A stretch of 38,576 nucleotides of DNA from Bacteroides sp. CAG:530. GTDB taxonomy: Bacteria > Bacteroidota > Bacteroidia > Bacteroidales > Bacteroidaceae. Each line of letters opens with the position of its first letter. Positions within the stretch are counted from its first letter, which is position 1. The stretch lies in contig FR881216.1 of the NCBI GenBank assembly GCA_000434735.1, positions 1-38,576 on the forward strand, given 5' to 3'. The notes beneath the pieces are model-generated. The model was not told the origin of the DNA and did no database searches. It saw nothing but the letters and a program-made list of their open reading frames with translations. The position numbers and the translations under genes are program-made. Below, one piece after another: positions 9,375 to 16,998 of this stretch.

Positions 9375-9405
9375 CCAAATTAGTTTTTCTTTTAATGCTG
9401 GCAAA
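9375..9405 (-). promoter_or_regulatory. Candidate promoter of the HTCS gene
   Basis: On the minus strand TTTG (9402-9405) is followed after 19 bp by TAATTTGG (9375-9382), close to the Bacteroides -33/-7 pair TTTG and TAnnTTTG, although the -7 box is one base short. It lies about 30 bp before the chosen start at 9345. The 223-bp gap to the divergent GH88 gene must also hold that gene's promoter; I found no clean match for it. Confidence 0.4.
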
Positions 9406-9568
9406 GAAAAGAGTTGACTTTTTTGGGTAAAAGACAAAATTGGGACCTTATTTGAATGATTTTATGCCATCCGTATGGAATAAATTTACTTTTTTTGCAT
9501 ATCCATAAAAATGGAACTGATATTGTGAATGACAAAATCTGTATAAAAACTCATCAAATTATTTACCT

Positions 9569-10801
9569 ATGCAAAACTTTAAAATTACAACTTTGTTGTG
9601 TATTTCTGTTTTGGCTTTCTTTAGTTGCCAAAGCAAGCCGAAGACAGACGACTTCCTTACAGGAGAAATTGAGAATATCGAAGCTCAACACACATTGCAG
9701 ACCGATATTATTGAAAAGCACGGTTCTTTTATCAACCCTCGTACTATTAAAGATGGTAAGATAGTATATGTACCCATCGACGACTGGTGCAGCGGTTTCT
9801 TCCCCGGAACTATGTGGCTTGATTATGATTTGACAGGCAAAGACAAATGGAAAAATCTTGCGGAAAAATATTCAGCAGCTATCGATTCTGTAAAATATCT
9901 GAAATGGCACCACGACGTTGGTTTCATGATTGGATGTAGCTACCTTACAGGATATCGTTTGTGTCCTACAGAAGCATATAAAGATGTAATCGTTGAAGCA
10001 GCTAAATCACTTTCTACCCGTTTCCGTCCGTCTGCTGGTGTTATCCAGTCATGGAACACAGACCGCGGATGGCAGGCTAAGCGCGGATGGGAATGCCCGG
10101 TTATCATCGATAACATGATGAACCTGGAATTGTTGTTCGAAGCTACTTACTTGTCGGGCGACTCTACATTCTATAACATCGCTGTTTCTCACGCTGACGC
10201 TACAATGAAGAATCATTTCCGTGCCGATAACAGCTGCTACCACGTAGTAGACTATAGCTTGGAAGACGGAAGCGTACGTAACCGTCAGACTGCTCAGGGT
10301 TATGCCGACGAATCAGCATGGGCACGCGGACAAGCATGGGCTATCTACGGATTCACTGTTTGCTACCGCTATACTCATAACGTAGCTTACTTGGAACAGG
10401 CTCAGAAGACTTTGGACTTCATGTTGACAAACAAGAATATGCCAGAAGACTTGGTTCCTTACTGGGACCTCGACGCTCCTAAGATTCCGGAAGAACCACG
10501 CGACGCTTCGGCTGCTGCTTGTATCGCTTCTGCTTTGTACGAAATGGCTAAGTATTGCCCTGAAAAGAACTACAAAGAAGTGGCAGATAAGATTGTTACA
10601 AGCTTGGCTTCACCGGCTTACAAGGCTGAAGTTGGAACTAACGGTAACTTCATCTTGATGCACTCTGTAGGAAGTATTCCTCACGGTGCAGAAATCGATG
10701 TACCTTTGAACTATGCCGACTACTATTACGAAGAAGCATTGATCCGTAAGCGTAACACCGAAAACAACAAGCCTTTCTCTTTCGAGACAGAAAAGAAATG
10801 A
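9569..10801 (+). CDS. Unsaturated glucuronyl hydrolase, GH88 lipoprotein
   Basis: A 410-residue glycoside hydrolase that removes the 4,5-unsaturated uronic acid from disaccharides released by polysaccharide lyases, by hydration of the double bond. The two key aspartates of the family are visible: Asp116 in WHHDVGFM and Asp181 in IIDNMMNLELL, corresponding to Asp88 and Asp149 of the Bacillus GL1 enzyme. The N-terminus ends in AFFSC (Cys20), a plausible lipobox, so it is probably a membrane-anchored periplasmic lipoprotein. It is divergent from the HTCS gene and followed by a sulfatase, the same order as BT3348-BT3349 of B. thetaiotaomicron. By destroying the unsaturated disaccharide it would also remove the presumed HTCS signal. 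Confidence 0.93.
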   Translation: MQNFKITTLLCISVLAFFSCQSKPKTDDFLTGEIENIEAQHTLQTDIIEKHGSFINPRTIKDGKIVYVPIDDWCSGFFPGTMWLDYDLTGKDKWKNLAEKYSAAIDSVKYLKWHHDVGFMIGCSYLTGYRLCPTEAYKDVIVEAAKSLSTRFRPSAGVIQSWNTDRGWQAKRGWECPVIIDNMMNLELLFEATYLSGDSTFYNIAVSHADATMKNHFRADNSCYHVVDYSLEDGSVRNRQTAQGYADESAWARGQAWAIYGFTVCYRYTHNVAYLEQAQKTLDFMLTNKNMPEDLVPYWDLDAPKIPEEPRDASAAACIASALYEMAKYCPEKNYKEVADKIVTSLASPAYKAEVGTNGNFILMHSVGSIPHGAEIDVPLNYADYYYEEALIRKRNTENNKPFSFETEKK

Positions 10802-10831
10802 TAAAGTCGTGATTTTTTAGAAATATGGTGT

Positions 10832-10885
10832 TCGGGCACGAATGTTGTAGGCTTCGTTAAGCAATGCCATGACATTTGTGCCCGA
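10832..10885 (+). terminator. Intergenic stem-loop between GH88 and sulfatase
   Basis: Arms TCGGGCACGAATGT (10832-10845) and ACATTTGTGCCCGA (10872-10885) pair over 14 bp with one G-U wobble. The loop contains a second small hairpin, GCTT-CGTT-AAGC (10851-10862). TTTCTTT follows the stem. It could terminate or attenuate GH88 transcripts, giving less of the downstream sulfatase, or protect the upstream mRNA. Confidence 0.6.
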
Positions 10886-10917
10886 TTTCTTTAATTATAG
10901 CTATTAATATAAAATAT

Positions 10918-12468
10918 ATGAAGAAGAATATTTGGTTGCCTTTAGCCGGTGGTGCACTGGCTTGTGGTGCTGTGATGCAGACTGTATCTGCTCAGGAAGC
11001 AACAGAGCATCCCAACATTATTTATGTTTTTCCTGATCAATATCGTAACATGGCGATGGGATTCTGGAATAATCCGGAGTATCGTTCGCATGTAAACTTC
11101 GATGCCGACCCTGTACATACGCCTAATATTGACCGCTTTGCAGGCGAGTCGTTGGTGCTTACATCAGCAATGAGTAACTTCCCGCTGAGTAGCCCTCACA
11201 GAGGATGTTTGCTTACTGGTATGTATCCTAACAAGAGCGGTATTCCTTTGAACTGCCATTCTAACCGTCCTTTCAGCTCTCTGCGTACAGATGTAGAGTG
11301 TGTGGGCGATGTGTTCCATAAGAACGGATACGACTGTGCATACTTCGGTAAGTTGCACGCTGAGCATCCTACTCCTAACGACCCCGAACATCCGGGACAA
11401 TACGTGGAGGCACGCCGTCCGGCATGGGACGCTTATACAGCTCCCGAAAACCGTCACGGCTTTAACTACTGGTATTCTTACGGTACTTTCGATGAGCATA
11501 AGAACCCGCATTACTGGGATACAGAAGGCCATCGTCACGAACCTAAGGAATGGTCGCCGCTGCACGAAGCCAAAGAAGTGGTGTCTTATCTGAAGAACGA
11601 AAAGAACCAGCGCGACGGTAAGAAGCCGTTCTTTATCATGGTAGGTATGAACCCGCCTCACAGCCCGTATCGTTCGCTCGACGACTGTATGGAGGAAGAC
11701 TATAATCTGTATAAAGATCAGCCTATAGAGAAGCTCTTGATTCGTCCTAACGCCGACCGTAAGAGAGAGAAGGCAGAATCGGCTGCATACTACTTTGCGT
11801 CGGTTACCGGTGTAGACCGTGCTTTCGGTCAGATACTCGACTGCGTTAAAGAGTTGGGCTTGGATAAGAATACCATCATTATCTTCGCTTCCGACCATGG
11901 TGAAACCATGTGTAGCCAAGCTACCGACGACCCTAAGAACTCGCCGTACATAGAGTCTATGAACATTCCTTTCATCGTGCGTTATCCGGGAAAGATTCAG
12001 CATCGTATCGATCCGTTGTTGATGTCATCGCCCGATATCATGCCTACACTGCTTGGCTTGTGCAACTTGGATAAGGACATTCCTTCTACCGTACAGGGTA
12101 CTAACTTCGCTCCTTTGTTCTATAACGAGAAGGCTAAGATTACTCGTCCTCAGGGGGCGTTGTACTTCAGAAATATGGATGGTGAGAAAGATGCAAACGG
12201 AGTGGTTCTTAATTATTTCCCACAGTCGCGTGGTATCAAGACTGCTCGTTACACATTGGCTTTGACTATCAGTCGTGACAACAAGCTCGAAGATGTGCTC
12301 TTCTTCGACGATTTGAAAGACCCGTATCAAATGCATAGCATGAAGCTCGAAGATCATCCTGAAGAAGTTAAGAAGCTTCTCAAGGAAATGGCTTCTCAGC
12401 TAAAGGCTATAGACGATCCTTGGTACACAGAACGTATCTTGAGTTCTATGCTTCCTTATGATGAATAA
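10918..12468 (+). CDS. S1 sulfatase, S1_27-like (chondroitin 4-O, endo type)
   Basis: A 516-residue serine-type sulfatase with maturation motif S91-S-P-H-R95. I start it at MKKNIWLPLAG (ATG 10918), which gives a normal signal peptide ending near VSAQ; a farther upstream ATG at 10876 lies inside the preceding hairpin. The first metal motif reads PDQYRN (Asp40-Gln41) where most S1 enzymes have Asp-Asp. Other core pieces are FGKLHAEHP, NPPHSPYRS and FASDHGE. Sequence features and its position behind GH88 correspond to BT3349, the sulfatase reported to remove 4-O-sulfate from within chondroitin/dermatan chains. If that holds, it acts on polymer before or during lyase attack. The sulfatase call is firm; the specificity rests on resemblance and synteny from memory. 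Confidence 0.9.
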   Translation: MKKNIWLPLAGGALACGAVMQTVSAQEATEHPNIIYVFPDQYRNMAMGFWNNPEYRSHVNFDADPVHTPNIDRFAGESLVLTSAMSNFPLSSPHRGCLLTGMYPNKSGIPLNCHSNRPFSSLRTDVECVGDVFHKNGYDCAYFGKLHAEHPTPNDPEHPGQYVEARRPAWDAYTAPENRHGFNYWYSYGTFDEHKNPHYWDTEGHRHEPKEWSPLHEAKEVVSYLKNEKNQRDGKKPFFIMVGMNPPHSPYRSLDDCMEEDYNLYKDQPIEKLLIRPNADRKREKAESAAYYFASVTGVDRAFGQILDCVKELGLDKNTIIIFASDHGETMCSQATDDPKNSPYIESMNIPFIVRYPGKIQHRIDPLLMSSPDIMPTLLGLCNLDKDIPSTVQGTNFAPLFYNEKAKITRPQGALYFRNMDGEKDANGVVLNYFPQSRGIKTARYTLALTISRDNKLEDVLFFDDLKDPYQMHSMKLEDHPEEVKKLLKEMASQLKAIDDPWYTERILSSMLPYDE

Positions 12469-12493
12469 GTGGTAAGAGGACATATCATTTCTA

Positions 12494-12520
12494 TTGCAAC
12501 AGAATATTTTTTTGTTGCAA
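12494..12520 (+). terminator. Short hairpin after the S1_27-like sulfatase
   Basis: TTGCAACA (12494-12501) pairs with TGTTGCAA (12513-12520) around an A/T loop. It is the first of two stacked hairpins in the convergent gap and is weaker than the second. Confidence 0.45.
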
Positions 12521-12529
12521 CAAAATAAA

Positions 12530-12568
12530 AATCTCTCGTAACAGAATTTTTTTCTGTTGCGAGAGATT
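12530..12568. terminator. Bidirectional terminator in a convergent gap
   Basis: AATCTCTCGTAACAG (12530-12544) pairs with CTGTTGCGAGAGATT (12554-12568): 15 bp with one wobble, followed by TTTT on the plus strand and preceded by an A-rich run that gives U's on the minus strand. It serves both the plus-strand sulfatase and the minus-strand envelope operon. Confidence 0.85.
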
Positions 12569-12592
12569 TTTTGTATCAATAACTATCAATGA

Positions 12593-15079
12593 TTATTCTT
12601 TCCGTCTTCTGAACTGGAATACTATAATCACTACGGCTCCTAACGCTAGGATGGCGAGCGATGCGTATGCTATTCCTTCGGTTACGTGCAGTGAGTGAGG
12701 ATCGAATACGAAGCGGACGGTGTGCTTACCTGCCGGTACGTTCATGGCACGTAATATATAGTCGGCACGTCCGTGAGGAACCTCTTCACCGTCTATGAAC
12801 GACTGCCATCCGGGGTAGTAGATTTCAGAGAATACCACTGTTCCACCTTTGGCAGAGTTTACGGTATAAACCAACTCGTTTGGCTCGTAGCTGTCTAACG
12901 TGATGCTCGACAGGCTGTCGCACTTCATATCCTTCACTTCGTTGGCAAAACGCTTGTCTACCACGGCTACGTGTGCCGGGTCTATGTTATGAATAGCCTC
13001 TATCTCTTCGTTAGCGTTGCCTACATACTTCACTTCGTTTACAAACCACGCGTTTCCTAATGCGAACGGATTTCGTATAGGGGCTGTCTTGCCGCCTTGT
13101 AGCGGGAATATGAAGTAACGGGTATTCAGCATATTCAGTACCGGATAATGGCTTCTGTCTACCTGCGTCATGTCTCCTCCGGCTGCTGGAAGGTCCTTGA
13201 ACAAGCTACTCATTTCGCTGCTGATATGCTCTTCTATCATCTCCTGATAGCGGCGCAGCTTGGCTGCGTGATAACCACCGATGCTCTTATGCCAGTACGA
13301 AGTCTGATTCTCGTTGAACGTGTTGCTTGCCAAATTCAGTACACGATAGTCTAACGCCTTATCCGCAAGGATAATCTTATCGGTTTCTGTAGGCTGTAAG
13401 AACGGCTTCATCTCTTCGCCCTTAGCTACAAACTGATCGTCGTACAGATAGCGTTTGTTTACGCTCCACATATCCACCAGGCACAGTACTATCAGTGCCG
13501 TTGCCATTACCTTGGTTTGCAGTTTTCCGTGGCTGTAAGCCCATAACACAGCTACACCTGCTAATATGATGAAGAAGCTACGCCATGCGTCGGATGTGAA
13601 GATGGCGGTACGCATCTCTTCCAGATTCATCAAGATAGGAACAAGCTGCTCTTGCGGAATGGCATTCTGCAGTGCATTCATCTCCATGGTCGATACGTAC
13701 GATGAGAAGAACACGTGAGGCATTACGGCAAACAGCAACGCCAAACCTCCTGTAAGCGCGAAGCTGATATAAAACGCCTTTGCCTGCTCTTTGATGAGCG
13801 ACGGACGTTCTACTATCTCCTTCAGTGCCATGATAGCCAACAGTGGAATAGTAAATTCCGCTATCACCAATATAGACGATACGGCACGGAACTTATTATA
13901 CATAGGCATATAGTCGATGAAAAGGTCGGTCAGTCCCATAAAGTTCTTACCCCATGAAAGTAGGATAGAGAACACTGTTCCGGCTATCAAAGCCCATTTC
14001 ATAGGACCCTTTACTATGAAGCATCCCAAAATGAACAAGAACATTACGAAAGCTCCTACATATACAGGACCCGATGTTCCCGGTTGCTCACCCCAGTATT
14101 GTCCTAACTGGCTATACAGTCCCATATACTGCGGATTAGCTTTCTCCATCGCTGTCTTATTGTCTGCCAGAGGCACAGAAGCTCCACCTTTTACATTAGG
14201 TACCAGCAGTGAGAATGTTTCGCCTATACCGTAGCTCCACTGCGTGATGTAGCTTCTTTCCAGTCCGCTGTCAGTTTGGTTAGCGGTATGCTCCTTCACC
14301 AGCTCGCTCTTTCCGCGCATACTCTCTTTGCTGTACTCGTATGTGTGATATAAGTTGGATAGGTTGATGCATATACCAAGTAATCCTGCTATCACCAATA
14401 CCCCCGTCTGTTTGGCGAAAGCTACCATTTGCTTGTTCTTCCATGCCATTACGCCGTAAGCTATCGCCATAAAGAGCATCACGAACAAGAAGTAGTACGA
14501 CATCTGTACGTGGTTAGAAACAATCTGAAGGGCTACGAACAACGCTGTAAGCAGTCCCCCCATAAGATACTTTCCTCTGTACACAAGCACCATACCGGCT
14601 ATTGTAGGAGGAATATAAGCCAGAGTAACAAACTTCCAGATATGTCCTGCCGCTATAATGATGAAGAAATACGACGAGAACGCCCAGATTATGGCTCCTA
14701 ATGCCGCCATCCATACCTTAAAGTTGAACGCACGTAGCAAGATGTAAAAGCCCAGTAGCATTATGAACACATACCATACATAAGTAGGAAGGAACAAGCT
14801 GTACACATCCTGCACGTAAGTCAGCGTGCGGGCCGAGTCATATCCCGGAGCAATCTGATACGTAGGCATACCGCTGAACAAAGCGTTAGTCCATCGTGTA
14901 GCCTTGCCGTGTTTCTGGTGATATTCCTGATGCTCCCTTCCGGCACCGATACCAGCCACAGCATCGTGCTGCGCCAATACTCTTCCTTCTATATCTGCCG
15001 GATAGAAATAGGCAAACGAGATGATTGCGAAAATAGCTATCACCACGATATCGGGAAGCAGATTCTTAAATCTATTCAT
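12593..15079 (-). CDS. YfhO family membrane protein
   Basis: An 828-residue polytopic inner-membrane protein with about a dozen hydrophobic segments and a C-terminal extracytoplasmic part. The end region, with YPGWQSFIDGEE followed by AGKHTVRFVFDPHS, is typical of the YfhO family (PF09586), which is related to GT-C glycosyltransferases that use polyprenyl-phosphate sugars. In Firmicutes YfhO glycosylates lipoteichoic acid. In Bacteroidota the role is not established, so I do not assign an acceptor. It is the last gene of the minus-strand envelope operon, 41 bp after the ABC exporter, and ends in the convergent terminator region. Family call firm, biochemical role open. Confidence 0.88.
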   Translation of the reverse strand: MNRFKNLLPDIVVIAIFAIISFAYFYPADIEGRVLAQHDAVAGIGAGREHQEYHQKHGKATRWTNALFSGMPTYQIAPGYDSARTLTYVQDVYSLFLPTYVWYVFIMLLGFYILLRAFNFKVWMAALGAIIWAFSSYFFIIIAAGHIWKFVTLAYIPPTIAGMVLVYRGKYLMGGLLTALFVALQIVSNHVQMSYYFLFVMLFMAIAYGVMAWKNKQMVAFAKQTGVLVIAGLLGICINLSNLYHTYEYSKESMRGKSELVKEHTANQTDSGLERSYITQWSYGIGETFSLLVPNVKGGASVPLADNKTAMEKANPQYMGLYSQLGQYWGEQPGTSGPVYVGAFVMFLFILGCFIVKGPMKWALIAGTVFSILLSWGKNFMGLTDLFIDYMPMYNKFRAVSSILVIAEFTIPLLAIMALKEIVERPSLIKEQAKAFYISFALTGGLALLFAVMPHVFFSSYVSTMEMNALQNAIPQEQLVPILMNLEEMRTAIFTSDAWRSFFIILAGVAVLWAYSHGKLQTKVMATALIVLCLVDMWSVNKRYLYDDQFVAKGEEMKPFLQPTETDKIILADKALDYRVLNLASNTFNENQTSYWHKSIGGYHAAKLRRYQEMIEEHISSEMSSLFKDLPAAGGDMTQVDRSHYPVLNMLNTRYFIFPLQGGKTAPIRNPFALGNAWFVNEVKYVGNANEEIEAIHNIDPAHVAVVDKRFANEVKDMKCDSLSSITLDSYEPNELVYTVNSAKGGTVVFSEIYYPGWQSFIDGEEVPHGRADYILRAMNVPAGKHTVRFVFDPHSLHVTEGIAYASLAILALGAVVIIVFQFRRRKE

Positions 15080-15120
15080 TTTCGTTATTTTATATTTGGT
15101 TTATATATAATGTAATCTTA

Positions 15121-16956
15121 TTACAGAGTCTGCATATCATTCAGTCGTTTGTAATAGCCGTTCATGGCAAGCAGTTCGTCGTGTGTGCCTCGTTCTACTA
15201 TCTCGCCTTCCAGCATTACGCATATCTCGTCGGCGTTCTTAATGGTAGATAAGCGGTGAGCTATGGCTATAGTGGTACGAGTCTTCATCAAGTGCTCTAA
15301 CGCCTCCTGTACCAGTCGTTCGCTTTCGGTATCGAGAGCCGAAGTAGCTTCGTCAAGAATCAGGATAGGCGGATTCTTCAGGATGGCACGCGCTATGCTG
15401 ACACGCTGACGCTGACCTCCCGAAAGCTTGCCACCTCTATCGCCTATGTTGGTGCTGTATCCGTCGGGTGTTTCCATGATGAAATCGTGAGCGTTTGCTA
15501 TCTTGGCGGCTGCTATTACCTGCTCCATGGTAGCGTTTTCTACACCGAAGGCGATGTTGTTGAAGAAGGTATCGTTAAACAATATGGCTTCCTGATTCAC
15601 ATTACCGATGAGGCTGCGAAGATCGTGCACCGTAACGTCTTTAATGTTGATACCGTCGATGGTTATTTCGCCCGACTGTACATCGTGGTAGCGTGGCAGC
15701 ATATCTACCAAAGTAGATTTACCGGAGCCCGATTGTCCCACCAACGCCACAGTCTTACCTTTCTCTACCGTCAGGTTGATGTGCTTCAGAATTTCGCGAG
15801 TACCGTCGTAGCTGAAAGAGATATCCTTGAATTCAATCTTGTCTTTTAGCTCATGCAGCGGAGTAGGGTTAGCCGGTTCCTTGATAGGATTATCAGCCTT
15901 CAAAATCTTATCTACACGCTCCATTGACGCCAAACCCTTAGGGATGTTATAACCTGCCTTAGAGAATTCCTTCAGCGGATTGATAACACTGTACAGAATC
16001 ACCATATAGAAGATGAATGTAGAAGCGTCTATAGAAGATGCGTTGCCAAGAATCAAAGAACCACCAAACCACAATACTATAACTATAAGCAGGGTTCCGA
16101 GGAACTCACTCATAGGGTGTGCCAAAGCCTGACGGGTAGCCACCTTGTTAGAAGCGTCGCGAAGCTCGTTGCTGCACTGCACAAAACGACCTATCATCTT
16201 GTCTTCTGCCAAGAACGCCTTGATAATACGCAGACCGCCCAGAGTCTCGTCGAGCTGTGACATGGTATCACTCCACTTAGACTGAGCTTCGAGCGACTGG
16301 CGTTTCAGCGCGCGACCTACTCGTCCCATAAGCCAACCCATAGAAGGGAGCACCAGGATGGTGAACAGCGTAAGTTGCCAGCTTGTGACAATCAGCGTGG
16401 CGAAATAAGAAACTATCAGGATAGGGTTCTTAATCAACATATCAAGCGAGCTGGTGATAGAGTTCTCTATCTCGCCTACGTCGCCACTCATACGGGCAAT
16501 GATATCACCCTTTCTTTCTTCAGAGAAGAAGCCCAGAGGCAAGTGCATCACCTTAGAGTACACCAGCACACGTATGTCGCGTACTACGCCTGTGCGCAGC
16601 GGAATCATGATAGCCGATGATCCGAAGTAACAAGCCGTCTTAAGGAGAGTCATTCCGGCAAGGAACAAGCCCAGGAACAACAGGGTAGTAGACGGACCGA
16701 AATGCTGGATAAGCTGCGACACATAATAATAGAAATTATTGATTGCCACATCCTTCAGGCTTCCGCTTCCCCATTCCATGAACTCATATACACGGTCACT
16801 TCCTTCGGTCTTGAAGAGAATGTTCAGAATAGGGACGAGCAGACTGAACGAGAACACATTGAAAATAGCGGATAAGATGTTTAATCCTACAGCTCCTATC
16901 GCATATTTCTTGTAGGGCGACACAAAACGTCGCATAAGTTGCAAAAACTCTTTCAT
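15121..16956 (-). CDS. MsbA-like ABC exporter, fused permease and ATPase
   Basis: A 611-residue half-transporter: six membrane spans in residues 1-330, then a nucleotide-binding domain. The ATPase motifs are complete: Walker A GQSGSGKST (407-415), signature LSGGQ (511-515), Walker B ILILDEAT (531-538), and the switch His in AIAHRLSTI. The fold and length fit type IV exporters of the MsbA/lipid-flippase group, which move lipid A precursors, lipid-linked sugars or drugs. The surrounding genes all concern envelope glycans or their phosphate decorations, so a lipid-linked substrate is reasonable but not shown. The true MsbA of the organism may be elsewhere. It lies between the LtaS-like gene and yfhO, with about 40-bp gaps on both sides. 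Confidence 0.92.
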   Translation of the reverse strand: MKEFLQLMRRFVSPYKKYAIGAVGLNILSAIFNVFSFSLLVPILNILFKTEGSDRVYEFMEWGSGSLKDVAINNFYYYVSQLIQHFGPSTTLLFLGLFLAGMTLLKTACYFGSSAIMIPLRTGVVRDIRVLVYSKVMHLPLGFFSEERKGDIIARMSGDVGEIENSITSSLDMLIKNPILIVSYFATLIVTSWQLTLFTILVLPSMGWLMGRVGRALKRQSLEAQSKWSDTMSQLDETLGGLRIIKAFLAEDKMIGRFVQCSNELRDASNKVATRQALAHPMSEFLGTLLIVIVLWFGGSLILGNASSIDASTFIFYMVILYSVINPLKEFSKAGYNIPKGLASMERVDKILKADNPIKEPANPTPLHELKDKIEFKDISFSYDGTREILKHINLTVEKGKTVALVGQSGSGKSTLVDMLPRYHDVQSGEITIDGINIKDVTVHDLRSLIGNVNQEAILFNDTFFNNIAFGVENATMEQVIAAAKIANAHDFIMETPDGYSTNIGDRGGKLSGGQRQRVSIARAILKNPPILILDEATSALDTESERLVQEALEHLMKTRTTIAIAHRLSTIKNADEICVMLEGEIVERGTHDELLAMNGYYKRLNDMQTL

Positions 16957-16998
16957 GCAGTGTTATGTTTTTGTTTTGATTAATATTCGGTATGTGTG

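Noticed and set aside
11164..12003. A 279-codon minus-strand frame opposite the S1_27-like sulfatase
   Set aside because: It lies wholly antisense to a conserved sulfatase and shows no recognisable motif or start signal.
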